From: W0P28-013 sp051870755
Lineage (GTDB): Bacteria > Bacteroidota > Bacteroidia > Bacteroidales > Paludibacteraceae
Length of the DNA: 64,000 nt
NCBI GenBank assembly: GCA_051870755.1
Contig: JBJECE010000009.1
Location: forward strand, 6,750 to 70,749
Direction: 5' to 3'
The notes below the pieces were generated by a model, which worked only from the letters and a program-made list of their open reading frames with translations, had not been told where the DNA came from and did no database searches. This document shows positions 52,289 to 60,485 of this stretch, one piece after another. Each line of letters begins with the position of its first letter. The first letter of the stretch is position 1. Made by a program: the position numbers and the translations under genes.

Positions 52289-52513
52289 ATGGTCAACGAT
52301 TACGCCACTAACCGCATCATCGGGCAGCGTGTACGCCAACTGCGCACCAAAGCAGGCATCACACAGCACGAATTGGCGTTGCGTTGCGACATCGAGCCAT
52401 CAAATATGTGCCGCATCGAAGCCGGCCGCACCAACCTGACGGTGAACACCATGCGGCGCATCTGCACGGCTTTGGCTGTGCCTTTTTGGCAACTGACCGA
52501 AGGAATTGTCTGA
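52289..52513 (+). CDS. XRE-family helix-turn-helix protein
   Basis: 74 residues from the ATG at 52289, essentially one HTH_3 domain: IIGQRVRQLRTKAGITQHEL, then IEPSNMCRIEAGRTNLTVNTM with the recognition helix, and a short end. An upstream start at 52223 in the same frame is less likely since the sequence there is A+T-rich and non-coding in look. Probably a small DNA-binding regulator; the target may be the lipoprotein cluster that follows, but nothing in the sequence proves it. Confidence 0.8.
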   Translation: MVNDYATNRIIGQRVRQLRTKAGITQHELALRCDIEPSNMCRIEAGRTNLTVNTMRRICTALAVPFWQLTEGIV

Positions 52514-52707
52514 AAAAACGCGGTTGCAGGCGCTTTTTATGGCTTAACTAAATCGACCTTTTTGTGATAATATTGTCTTTGTGGCGCACGAAAATGAGGG
52601 TTTATATGTCAAACGCATTGCGGTTTGGGACAGGTTGTAAATCGGGCATGTATGCAAAAGGACCAATAAGGACTAAAAATTATGCAGTTTAACTAAATTT
52701 TTTTATA

Positions 52708-52716
52708 TTACTTTGC
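52708..52716 (+). promoter_or_regulatory. -7 promoter-like element of the lipoprotein cluster
   Basis: TTACTTTGC, one mismatch to TAnnTTTG, the same variant as the M13 gene promoter. A transcript from it would include the first leader repeat. Confidence 0.4.
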
Positions 52717-52745
52717 AGTGCCAAAACAAGCGCTGATGTTTTACC

Positions 52746-52779
52746 ACGGAGTTAGCCGAAAATCCTGAAAAGAGTAGGC
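52746..52779 (+). repeat. 34-bp leader repeat, copy 1
   Basis: Shares 33 of 34 bases with 54341-54374; the core reads CCGAAAATCCTGAAAAGAGT. It lies 24 bp upstream of the lipoprotein start at 52804. The second copy lies 27 bp upstream of the lipoprotein start at 54402. The near-equal position before two lipoprotein starts suggests a shared leader element. Confidence 0.9.
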
Positions 52780-52803
52780 GAAAAAAATAAAATTAAATTT
52801 CTT

Positions 52804-53418
52804 ATGAAAAAGTTGTTGTTATTTTTTATGTGTGCGTCTATGTTGTACGCATGTGGCGGTAAGCCGGAGTCGCAACCAACCGAGGAGTCCAAAAACCTTG
52901 CTTCGTCGTCGGTGGTGCTCAAAGGGAAACATGCCAATTTGTTTAAGGTCGATGGCGACGACTGCAAAGTGAGCCTGGTGCAAGTGGGTGGCGATTGGCA
53001 GGTGCGTGTCAAACTGACGATTGCCAACAATAAATCGTACCATCAGTTGTCGAACAAGACCAAGTATCAACCCGAAGTCGCCCATGTTCGCGGACAACTG
53101 CTCAATGCCGGCGATGTGGAATTGGCTTCGTTGGAGGTGTCGGCCGAAGAATGGAACATGTTGTTGGCTGAAGATGTGGACGGACAGATGGAGATAACGC
53201 TGAAGACCTACGCCTACCAACACTATACGTATGAGCAGGCCAAAGCGATGTACGATAAAGTGGCCGGCGTTGAACTGACCAATATCGAATTGGAGAAAGC
53301 CAAATCGGGTTCCGACGAGTCGCTTTTTGATGACGAAACCCAAAAAGCCATCAAAGACGTGCAGCAAATATTGGAGGTCGAAGGGCAGATGCTGGACGCC
53401 TTGCATCAGTTGATGTAA
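52804..53418 (+). CDS. Lipoprotein of unknown function
   Basis: 204 residues. MKKLLLFFMCASMLYAC gives a lipobox at Cys17. A beta-rich middle (VVLKGKHANLFKVDGDDCKVSLVQVGGDWQVRVKLTI) is followed by a helical, acidic C-terminal part (KAIKDVQQILEVEGQMLDAL). No family recognised. First gene of a five-gene plus-strand cluster; leader carries the 34-bp repeat. Confidence 0.8.
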   Translation: MKKLLLFFMCASMLYACGGKPESQPTEESKNLASSSVVLKGKHANLFKVDGDDCKVSLVQVGGDWQVRVKLTIANNKSYHQLSNKTKYQPEVAHVRGQLLNAGDVELASLEVSAEEWNMLLAEDVDGQMEITLKTYAYQHYTYEQAKAMYDKVAGVELTNIELEKAKSGSDESLFDDETQKAIKDVQQILEVEGQMLDALHQLM

Positions 53419-53486
53419 CATACAACACTGTTTTTTAAAAAAGTTTGAACACTAATTTTTATTTACTAATTTAATTCTATTATTTT

Positions 53487-53777
53487 ATGAAATTTACAAA
53501 GTTTTTTATGGGAGCCATGCTGGCTGTAGCGTTGGTTTCCTGCTCGGGAAAAGGGTCCCTGATTCGGGATTATGAGAAAGCGTGCAACAATGGCGATGCT
53601 GTCAAAGCGGCGCAGATTGTAAGCAAATTGGAGTCTGAATATAACGAATCGGACTTTACGGAAGAGGAGTTGGAACGTATTGCCGTGGCAACATTGGTTT
53701 TGGAGCAGAATGCCATCAAGTCGATGGGCAACATGCTCGACAATGCCAACGATATGATGAAAATGTTCGAAAATTAA
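53487..53777 (+). CDS. Small lipoprotein, related to the two downstream paralogues
   Basis: 96 residues. Lipobox VSC at about residue 19. The mature part begins with a helix YEKACNNGDAVKAAQIVSKLE, similar in spacing to MEKAVEKGDKAAVVAAMKSF in the protein at 54402 and to LKDALEKGDRQEVVSIMKNV at 55090. It continues with another helix and an Asn/Met-rich end. Function unknown; all-helical in look. Confidence 0.78.
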   Translation: MKFTKFFMGAMLAVALVSCSGKGSLIRDYEKACNNGDAVKAAQIVSKLESEYNESDFTEEELERIAVATLVLEQNAIKSMGNMLDNANDMMKMFEN

Positions 53778-53813
53778 CCGTTAGTTACTAATCTTTTTTA
53801 ATTTTTTACTATT

Positions 53814-54332
53814 ATGTTATCAATTTTATGGTGGGTTCTTATTGCCCTATTGCTCTGTTTTGGTTTTCTGGGATGTTTTGTTAATAAAGTTCCCGGTCCG
53901 ATTGCTGTGGTGTTGGCTACTCTTTTAGCCAAATGGTGCCTCGATATGCCTTTCGAGTGGTATGTTGTGGCCATTGCTGCGGCGTTGGCTGCTGCCAGCA
54001 TGTTTGCTTCGAAAGTGCTTGTTCGGTTGGTCAAAAAACTCCATGAGTACAGCAAACGCGCTACTTGGGGTACAACCATCGGTTCGATCATCGGTTTGCT
54101 TCTGTTGATAGGTGTGAGCGGTGTCGATTCGGCTGCCCTTGTGCTTTTGATTGCAATAGTAGCATTGCTTGTATTGCCGTTTGTGTTCGCGTTTTTGCTC
54201 GAGTTGACCAATAAAAACGGAGCCGTATGCGCCCTCAAAAGTGCTGCTTCGGCCACTGCGGCCTATTTTGCCGACACGTGCTTGAAACTTGCCGTGTTTA
54301 TCTATGCTATTTATGCTATTTTTCTATTTTGA
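53814..54332 (+). CDS. DUF456-like membrane protein
   Basis: 172 residues, about four or five membrane segments. The start LLCFGFLGCFVNKVPGPIAVVLATLLAKW resembles the DUF456 pattern (GxxxxxLPGxPG), and ATWGTTIGSIIGLLLLIGV and the final FVFAFLLELTNKNGA fit the same family. DUF456 proteins are small integral membrane proteins of unknown role. It stands inside the lipoprotein cluster, in the same direction. Confidence 0.7.
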   Translation: MLSILWWVLIALLLCFGFLGCFVNKVPGPIAVVLATLLAKWCLDMPFEWYVVAIAAALAAASMFASKVLVRLVKKLHEYSKRATWGTTIGSIIGLLLLIGVSGVDSAALVLLIAIVALLVLPFVFAFLLELTNKNGAVCALKSAASATAAYFADTCLKLAVFIYAIYAIFLF

Positions 54333-54340
54333 TTTTTACA

Positions 54341-54374
54341 ACGGAGTCAGCCGAAAATCCTGAAAAGAGTAGGC
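54341..54374 (+). repeat. 34-bp leader repeat, copy 2
   Basis: One base different from copy 1 at 52746-52779. It follows the DUF456-like stop codon by 8 bp and precedes the next lipoprotein start by 27 bp. No other copy was seen in the window. Confidence 0.9.
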
Positions 54375-54401
54375 ACATAAAAACAACTAAATATTAACAG
54401 T

Positions 54402-55034
54402 ATGAAAACATTAAAAATCGCTCTGCTGACCATCAGCGTGAGTGTGTTGTGCGCCTCGTGCGGCACAAACCAATTAGAGTCGGCTGCCAACAAAATGGAA
54501 AAAGCAGTCGAAAAAGGCGACAAAGCGGCCGTGGTAGCCGCCATGAAGTCGTTCGAGTTGGCGCAGGCCAAAAATGCCGTTGTCAATTTCGCTTCGACGG
54601 ACAAATTTCTCACCGATGACAACAAGCGTGAGATTATTGAGTTTGTTTCCGGCGAAATGACAAAAAAATACGGTTCTCTTGTGGACGACTATGAATCGTG
54701 CGTGGACGACTATGTCGAGTTGTTGGCCGAAATCAACACGGGCAAAACGGATAAGATTGCCCAAGTGAAAGAGGTGTTGGAGAAGATGGACAAAGTGGCT
54801 GCGGCCAAGGCTTCGGTGCAGGAGTATTTCAACGAAGAGTTGAACCTGCGCATTGAAAAAGCGGACGCTTTGATGAAGTATGCCGAAAACGATGTGTTTA
54901 AGGCGGCTGTTTATCAAATCGAGCAAGTCATGAAACAGGAGAACAAAAAGGCCGAAAGTGCTTCCACGTCGTTCGACGACGACTATGACGACTCTGATTT
55001 AGTAGCGCCTGCGTATGACGAAACAGAATGGTAA
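54402..55034 (+). CDS. Lipoprotein paralogue, acidic tail
   Basis: 210 residues. Lipobox ASC at about residue 20. A helical region with KMEKAVEKGDKAAVVAAMKSF opens the mature protein, followed by YESCVDDYVELLAEINTGKTD and a long helix. The last about 25 residues are strongly acidic (FDDDYDDSDLVAP). Homologous to the next gene by the EKGD...VV..MK motif. Function unknown. Confidence 0.8.
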   Translation: MKTLKIALLTISVSVLCASCGTNQLESAANKMEKAVEKGDKAAVVAAMKSFELAQAKNAVVNFASTDKFLTDDNKREIIEFVSGEMTKKYGSLVDDYESCVDDYVELLAEINTGKTDKIAQVKEVLEKMDKVAAAKASVQEYFNEELNLRIEKADALMKYAENDVFKAAVYQIEQVMKQENKKAESASTSFDDDYDDSDLVAPAYDETEW

Positions 55035-55089
55035 ACCCCAACAGAGATTCAAATAAAACTAATGTCAAATCTATAAAAATTACATAACA

Positions 55090-55662
55090 ATGAAACGAGT
55101 TTATTTATATTCAATCGTGTTTGTCTCCGGATTGCTGTTGGCATCGTGTGGAACAGACATGAAGTCGCAAGCCGACAATCTGAAAGATGCTCTTGAAAAA
55201 GGCGATAGACAAGAAGTTGTGTCTATTATGAAAAATGTGACGCTGTTGGAGGTCGAGAATGAAATGGCGGCCAACAGATACGTCAAAGCGAAAAATGCTG
55301 CTTTGGAGGATAAACTGATTACAAGCGCCGAAGAAAAAGAGGTGTACGAGTATGTTAAAGCCGAAATGAGCAAAGAATACGAATCCGCGGTTGTCGAGGT
55401 GGAAAAAATGGTGGAGCAATACCAAGCAACCATCGAAGAGGTGAAAAAAGGCAGTGTTTCAGCCATCAAAAAACGCCAAAAGCAGCAAGTGGAATTGTCT
55501 GAAAAAACGCTTCCTTTACTTGTATTGGCGGAATCCGGCTATTTGCAAGAGCCGCAGGCGAACCGTTTGAAGATTGCGGGAGAAAAATTGGATAATGCCG
55601 ATAAGAGTGTTCGGAAAAAAGCCAATGAGGAGGTGCAGGCACTCAAAAAAGCCAAAAAATAA
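55090..55662 (+). CDS. Lipoprotein paralogue, basic tail
   Basis: 190 residues. Lipobox ASC at about residue 20 (FVSGLLLASC). Mature N-terminus LKDALEKGDRQEVVSIMKNV matches the preceding gene; the rest is helical and coiled-coil-like (VEVEKMVEQYQATIEEVKKG). The tail is Lys-rich, opposite in charge to the acidic tail of its neighbour. Last gene of the cluster, followed by a terminator at 55793-55829. Confidence 0.8.
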   Translation: MKRVYLYSIVFVSGLLLASCGTDMKSQADNLKDALEKGDRQEVVSIMKNVTLLEVENEMAANRYVKAKNAALEDKLITSAEEKEVYEYVKAEMSKEYESAVVEVEKMVEQYQATIEEVKKGSVSAIKKRQKQQVELSEKTLPLLVLAESGYLQEPQANRLKIAGEKLDNADKSVRKKANEEVQALKKAKK

Positions 55663-55792
55663 TACACTTACAGCGACGTTTCAGCCGGCCTTCGATAGTT
55701 GCCATTGCATTGTATCAGGCTTGTGGTAAAGAAGAAAAAATAGAAACCATGCAAGCGCGACCGCGGGGTTGCCGACGGCGCTGTAAAAACGG

Positions 55793-55829
55793 AATAGCAC
55801 TCGACTGTCTTGGCCGAGTGCTATTTTTG
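55793..55829 (+). terminator. Terminator after the lipoprotein cluster
   Basis: AATAGCACTCG pairs with CGAGTGCTATT over 11 bp around a 12-base loop, followed by TTTTTG on the plus strand. It may also serve the minus-strand S1/P1 nuclease gene that ends at 55846. Confidence 0.8.
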
Positions 55830-55845
55830 TATGGTTTTTGTAGCC

Positions 55846-56616
55846 TTATTTGTAGATGTCGTTCAGCAGGGCGGCCAGGTGCAGCCCTCCAAGCATAAGG
55901 CTGCTTTCCCACATATTTTTGAATTTGAATATGTAGTTGTATGGGCGTGCCGCAAGGTCGGATGTGGCATAAATCTCTTCGCCGTTTTGCACGGTTTGCC
56001 ACGCCCAATCGATGACTTGTGCAGGCTCGAATTTGGCGTATCGGGCGTGCTGCGTACGCATGATGTGTGCGGCGTATTCGGTGTAACTGAGTTTTTGCCC
56101 GTCGATAAGGATGTCGTCCCAAAGCGCATGCAGGTTGGTGTCGCGGCCGAACCATTTGAGTTTGATTTTGTTGCCGCCGCGGTCGTCGGGGCGTCCCATG
56201 TGCATGGGGCAATGTATGTCGCCCACGATGTGGATGAGGAATCGCAGTGCTACCGTGTCGTTGGGATTTTGGCGCAGGCGGTTGGCCAGGTCGTAGATGC
56301 GATAGACGGCTTCGCCGCGGTCTTGGCGCATGGCAAGGCTGTCGAACGTGGCGCGATCGAGGCCGGCCTCGAAGTTGTTGTAGTGCCACGACGAGCAGGC
56401 TCGGTAGGCGGTGTCGCTTTTGACGAAATCGCCCCAATTGGCTTCCATCGCGATGGTCGATCCGCCTAACACGGCGATAATCTGTTTCTGCGCTTTTTTG
56501 GTCAGATGTTGTTGTGCTATTTCGCCGATGATGCGGTGGCCTTCCAAGCCCCACGCGAACATCAGTGTTGGCACAAGGAGTTGTGCGATGATTAGGGTAA
56601 AACGTTGTCTTTGCAT
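55846..56616 (-). CDS. S1/P1-type zinc-dependent nuclease, exported
   Basis: 256 residues. A signal peptide is predicted to be cut before WGLEGHRIIGEIA, so the mature protein starts with the Trp whose backbone binds zinc in this family. Further zinc ligands: NWGDFVKSD (Asp), SSWHYNNF (His), FLIHIVGDIHCPMHMG (His, Asp, His), and LHALWDDIL (His, Asp). It cleaves single-stranded nucleic acids, with periplasmic or surface location. Last gene of the minus-strand operon from 61.7 kb. Confidence 0.92.
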   Translation of the reverse strand: MQRQRFTLIIAQLLVPTLMFAWGLEGHRIIGEIAQQHLTKKAQKQIIAVLGGSTIAMEANWGDFVKSDTAYRACSSWHYNNFEAGLDRATFDSLAMRQDRGEAVYRIYDLANRLRQNPNDTVALRFLIHIVGDIHCPMHMGRPDDRGGNKIKLKWFGRDTNLHALWDDILIDGQKLSYTEYAAHIMRTQHARYAKFEPAQVIDWAWQTVQNGEEIYATSDLAARPYNYIFKFKNMWESSLMLGGLHLAALLNDIYK

Positions 56617-56637
56617 GGTATCTAGGTGTTTTTTTGA

Positions 56638-57048
56638 TTAGAAACAGATGGTGCGGCTGCCATCGGCACCGACGGTAATGGTTACTTGCAGCGTGTCGTC
56701 GGGCAACAGCGGCTCTATCTGTTCCGGCCATTCCATCAGGCAGAGGCTGTTGCTTGCAAAGTATTCTTCGATGCCGAAATCGAGTGCCTCCTGTGGCGAT
56801 TTCAGGCGGTAGAAGTCGAAGTGGTAGATGTGGCGGCCGTCGGCGGTGGCGTAGTCGTTTACGATGGAAAATGTGGGCGAATTGACGGTGTCGATTACGC
56901 CGAGTTCGTCGCATACGGCTTTGATGAATGTGGTTTTGCCGGCGCCCATCTCGCCGTCGAAGGCAATGTGTGTACTCTCGCCGATGGTTTCGACAAATTG
57001 GCGCGCTACGTCGCGAATATTCCCCAAACTATTGATTTTCAATTCCAT
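56638..57048 (-). CDS. tsaE: tRNA threonylcarbamoyladenosine biosynthesis ATPase TsaE
   Basis: 136 residues from the ATG at 57048; the longer frame is discarded because it reaches into the neighbouring regulator gene. Walker A GEMGAGKTTF, then NSPTFSIVNDY and HFDFYRLKSPQEALDFGIEEYF are typical, with the LMEWPEQIEPLLP motif. It takes part with TsaBCD in forming t6A37 of tRNA. It lies 11 bp after the regulator gene. Confidence 0.95.
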   Translation of the reverse strand: MELKINSLGNIRDVARQFVETIGESTHIAFDGEMGAGKTTFIKAVCDELGVIDTVNSPTFSIVNDYATADGRHIYHFDFYRLKSPQEALDFGIEEYFASNSLCLMEWPEQIEPLLPDDTLQVTITVGADGSRTICF

Positions 57049-57059
57049 GCGTTGTTTTT

Positions 57060-58208
57060 TTATGCAAATTGTTCTACGTCGGCGGCTGTGATTTCTTTGC
57101 CCGAAAGGATGATGAGGCGTTCTACCACGTTGCGCAGTTCGCGTATGTTGCCGAGCCATGTGTGTTGTTGCAGCAGTTTGATGGCGTCGCGGTGGAACGA
57201 TTTGACTGCGATGCCTTGCTCTTCGCAGATTTGCGTGGCAAAGTGTTCTACCAGCAGCGGAATGTCGTCGGGGCGTTCGGCGAGCGACGGCACATGTATC
57301 GGTATGACGTTCAGGCGGTGGAAGAGGTCTTCGCGGAAGTTGCCGGCGTCAATCTCTTTGCGCAGGTTTTTGTTGGTGGCGGCTATGACGCGCACGTTTA
57401 TCTTTACAAGTTTGTCACTGCCCACGGGCGAGATGACGTTTTCTTGCAGGCAGCGCAGCACTTTGGCTTGTGCCGATAGGCTCATGTCGCCGATTTCGTC
57501 GAGGAAAATGGTGCCGTTGTCGGCCTGTTCGAATTTGCCGGTGCGTGTTTTGATGGCCGAGGTGAATGCGCCTTTTTCGTGGCCGAACAGTTCGCTTTCG
57601 ATGAGTTCGGAGGGTATGGCGGCGCAGTTCACTTCGATGAATGGCGCGTTGGCGCGGTTGCTCTGTTCGTATATTTGGCGCGCCACCACCTCTTTGCCGG
57701 TGCCGTTGTCGCCGGTGATGAGTACGCGCGCATCGGTGGGAGCGACTTTGGCTATCAGGTCGCGCAGGCGGCACACCGATTCCGATTCGCCCACCATGGC
57801 ATATTTTTTATTGACTTTCTTTTTCAGCAGTTTGGTTTGTGTTACGAGGTTGGTTTTGTCGAGGGCGTTGCGCACAGCCACCAACAAGCGATTCAGGTCG
57901 ATGGGCTTTTCGATGAAGTCGTAGGCGCCTTTTTTGATGCACTCGACGGCGGTTTCGATGTTGCCGTGCCCCGAAATCATGATGATGGGTGTGTCGATGC
58001 CGTCGGCACGCATCTTGTCGAGTACTTCGATACCGTCCATCTGCGGCATTTTGATATCGAGAAAGATGACATCGTAAGTGGTCGTTTTCACTTTTTCGAG
58101 CGCTATCAGCCCGTCTTCGGCGAGGTCGATTTCGTATTTTTCGAACTCCAAAATGTCTTTCAGCGTGTTTCGGATGCTGCGTTCGTCATCTACAACAAGT
58201 ATTTTCAT
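57060..58208 (-). CDS. NtrC-type sigma-54 response regulator lacking the DNA-binding domain
   Basis: 382 residues. Receiver domain 1-120 with phosphoacceptor Asp51 in FLDIKMPQMDG and Lys in EKPID. AAA+ domain about 140-375: Walker A GDNGTGKE, Walker B FLDEIGDM, the sigma-54 contact loop as GAFTSA, and arginine-finger region FREDLFHRLNVIPI. The chain stops at ITAADVEQFA, directly after the AAA+ domain, whereas NtrC proteins have a further Fis-type helix-turn-helix. No kinase gene is adjacent. No frame for a missing domain is visible downstream. Confidence 0.92.
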   Translation of the reverse strand: MKILVVDDERSIRNTLKDILEFEKYEIDLAEDGLIALEKVKTTTYDVIFLDIKMPQMDGIEVLDKMRADGIDTPIIMISGHGNIETAVECIKKGAYDFIEKPIDLNRLLVAVRNALDKTNLVTQTKLLKKKVNKKYAMVGESESVCRLRDLIAKVAPTDARVLITGDNGTGKEVVARQIYEQSNRANAPFIEVNCAAIPSELIESELFGHEKGAFTSAIKTRTGKFEQADNGTIFLDEIGDMSLSAQAKVLRCLQENVISPVGSDKLVKINVRVIAATNKNLRKEIDAGNFREDLFHRLNVIPIHVPSLAERPDDIPLLVEHFATQICEEQGIAVKSFHRDAIKLLQQHTWLGNIRELRNVVERLIILSGKEITAADVEQFA

Positions 58209-58221
58209 GGTGCTTATGGTT

Positions 58222-60048
58222 TTAGTTTTTCTTTTTGTTGTTTTTGGTCAATTCTTTGGGCTTTTGTTGTGTCGGCGGCAAGGCGCGGTAGTCCCACGTC
58301 TCTTCTATGTCCCAAAAGGCGCGCATGGTGATTTTGTACTGAAAGTAGAACATCTCTTCGGGTTGCCGTTTCTCGTCGTACAGACCCGGATCCCAGCGGC
58401 CGTTGCCGTTTGTGTCGATAAACAACCGTAAGAAATAGTCGCCGGGGTTCAGGTATTTGAATACGGTTTCGTCGTCGGCCGGTGCGGTGCGCACCACTTT
58501 TTCATCTTTGTCGAGCAATTCCACTATTTCGTTGCCTTGCCGGTTTTTCAGTATCAGGTAGAAGGTGGCGTAACTCTCCAACGATTTGATACTCAACGCT
58601 ATTTCCTGTTTGTTGGTGTGCAACCCGTTGATGCCCGTAAAGGCTGCCGAGTCGATGGTGATGCGATATTTTTTTTCGGGTTCCCACGCGTAGTCGATGC
58701 GGTAGTTTTGCCCGATGGTGTCGGCCTCGACAAAGGTGGCCGGCACGGGTTGCCACAAGGTGTCGATTTGTTGCTCTACGACAATCTGTTTGTCGGTGTC
58801 GCGCGTGGTCGGCACGTCAAACGATAGGGTTACGGGATTGTACAGGTCGAAGGTGCTCGATGCGTTGGTTTGCAGTTTCAAAAATTCGGTTTTCGGCTTG
58901 CGCTTGTCGTCGTTGTTCTTTTTGTTGTTCGATTTTTTTGCGCGATAGACGGTTTGCAGCGTGTCGGTTTGCCACGCAAGTTGGTCGAGCGAGTCGGTTT
59001 TTTGGTAGGTCAGCGTGTACGACAGTGTGTCCTGTTGCCACAGCAGCGTGTCGGCCAACCAATATACGAGTGTGTCGCGCGTGGCGTTGGCGTGTTGCAG
59101 GCAGGTGCTGTCGATGGCAAAGTTCAATGGTTCGATGTGTGGCATCGAGTCGTTCGGAGCGTTGAAGTACAGCACCATTTTGTAAGGCTCGGGGCGTTCG
59201 GCTTTGATGAAACCGGCGCGTTTGAAATCTTCGGTGAAACTGCGCAGCACGATGCCAGCCGTATATTTCGGGTGCGTCTGCGTAACGATGGTGTCTGTCG
59301 TGGTCGAGTCGCGCTGTATGGTGTCGATTTCTGCCGTCATTTCCATGGTCGGCACGATGACGGTGTCCAAAAATGCCATGCTTTCGCCTTTGTCGTAGCG
59401 GTAGTTGCCGTTCATGTCGCCGAGCGCATACACTTTGTACGAGCCTTCGGCAATGCCTTTTATCCAGAATTTGCCCGCGTCGTCGGTTTTGGTGATGTAG
59501 TCGAACGGCTGTGTGGTGAAAGCCGAGTCGGTCAAATCGCTGTGCAGACCCACGACGATGCCGCCGGTCGGGTTCAGCGTGTGGGCGTCTATGACGGTGC
59601 CGCCCACCATCAGCGAGTCGAGGGTGTCGCCGGTGGAAAAGGTGAAGTAGTAGTCTTTCAGCGGATTTTTCTCGTTGTTATCGACGATGGCGTCGGCAAA
59701 GTCGATGATGTAGGTGCGGTTTGGTTTAAGCGTGTCGAGCAGTTCCACGGCTACTTTTTTGCCGTAGGCTTTCACAATGGCCGATTTGGCTTGTGGCGGC
59801 GACACCACCACCTTTTCGTAGGCTTTTTCGAGCAGCACTATTTCGTTGAAGTTGATTTCGATGGTCTGTTTGTTGTAATTGCGGGCGCCGTTGGCGGGCT
59901 TGCTGCTCACGGCCACGGGCGGTGCCACGTCTTTCGGGCCGCCTTGCGGACCACTGCCGCGATTGGCGCACGACAAAGCCAATGCTCCACCTAAAGCATA
60001 GATAATCAGCGCTTTGATTCCACCGAAATATGTTGTGATACGTTTCAT
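58222..60048 (-). CDS. Lipoprotein with N-terminal Ig-like (Big_5-like) domain
   Basis: 608 residues. Lipobox LSC at about residue 27. The N-terminal Ig-like part PPVAVSSKPANGARNYNKQT, IEINFNEIVLL, and LKPNRTYIIDFADAIVDNNE, YYFTFSTGD is the bacterial Big_5 pattern. Later come a carboxypeptidase-like part (GKFWIKGIAEGSYKVYALGDMNGNYRYDKGE) and a similar end (PGDYFLRLFIDTNGNGRWDPGLYDEKRQPEEM). A family of Bacteroidota lipoproteins with unknown role, next to ybeY as here. Middle of the operon. Confidence 0.82.
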   Translation of the reverse strand: MKRITTYFGGIKALIIYALGGALALSCANRGSGPQGGPKDVAPPVAVSSKPANGARNYNKQTIEINFNEIVLLEKAYEKVVVSPPQAKSAIVKAYGKKVAVELLDTLKPNRTYIIDFADAIVDNNEKNPLKDYYFTFSTGDTLDSLMVGGTVIDAHTLNPTGGIVVGLHSDLTDSAFTTQPFDYITKTDDAGKFWIKGIAEGSYKVYALGDMNGNYRYDKGESMAFLDTVIVPTMEMTAEIDTIQRDSTTTDTIVTQTHPKYTAGIVLRSFTEDFKRAGFIKAERPEPYKMVLYFNAPNDSMPHIEPLNFAIDSTCLQHANATRDTLVYWLADTLLWQQDTLSYTLTYQKTDSLDQLAWQTDTLQTVYRAKKSNNKKNNDDKRKPKTEFLKLQTNASSTFDLYNPVTLSFDVPTTRDTDKQIVVEQQIDTLWQPVPATFVEADTIGQNYRIDYAWEPEKKYRITIDSAAFTGINGLHTNKQEIALSIKSLESYATFYLILKNRQGNEIVELLDKDEKVVRTAPADDETVFKYLNPGDYFLRLFIDTNGNGRWDPGLYDEKRQPEEMFYFQYKITMRAFWDIEETWDYRALPPTQQKPKELTKNNKKKN

Positions 60049-60056
60049 TCAAATGC

Positions 60057-60476
60057 TCAAATTTGGGTTAGCAGCGTCAGGGCGTGGTTCTCTTTGCGGG
60101 TCATTTCGGCGCGGGCTTCGGGTGTTTTGTCGGCTTGACCACATAGGTGCAAAATGCCGTGAATGAGAATGCGGTGCAGTTCGTTGTCGAAGGTGGTGCC
60201 AAACTCGGCGGCGTTGCTGCGCACCGTGTCGAGGCTGATGAAAATGTCGCCGTGCAACGTGTCGCCCTCGCAGTAGTCGAAAGTGATGATGTCGGTGTAG
60301 TAGTCGTGTTGAAGGTATTGCCGATTGACTTCGAGTATTTTGGCATCGTCGCAAAAAATATAGGCCACTTCGCCCACTTTTTTGCCGTAATGGGCGGCCA
60401 CGGCACGAATCCACGCATTGGTGGCGCGACGCGGCAGTGCGGGCATTTTCACATTTTCGGTGTTGTACGAAATCAT
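60057..60476 (-). CDS. ybeY: Endoribonuclease YbeY
   Basis: 139 residues. The UPF0054 signature is seen as HGILHLCGQADKTPEARAEM near the C-terminus, and IITFDYCEGDTLHGDIFISLDTV in the middle. YbeY takes part in 16S rRNA 3'-end maturation. The usual third zinc ligand (HGxLHLxGxDH) is not present in that position; QADK stands there instead. Bacteroidota orthologues often have DK here, so it may be a lineage trait. It is 9 bp after the SpmAB-like gene. Confidence 0.92.
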   Translation of the reverse strand: MISYNTENVKMPALPRRATNAWIRAVAAHYGKKVGEVAYIFCDDAKILEVNRQYLQHDYYTDIITFDYCEGDTLHGDIFISLDTVRSNAAEFGTTFDNELHRILIHGILHLCGQADKTPEARAEMTRKENHALTLLTQI

Positions 60477-60485
60477 AGTGTTTGG

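Larger units (their letters stand above)
52514..52803. other. Leader and intergenic region before the lipoprotein cluster
   Basis: 290 bp without a supported gene. It holds a promoter-like TTACTTTGC at 52708-52716 and, downstream of it, the first copy of a 34-bp repeat at 52746-52779, 24 bp before the start of the lipoprotein gene at 52804. Confidence 0.6.

Noticed and set aside
52746..54374. 34-bp repeats as part of a CRISPR array
   Set aside because: Only two copies 1.6 kb apart with genes between them and no regular spacers.
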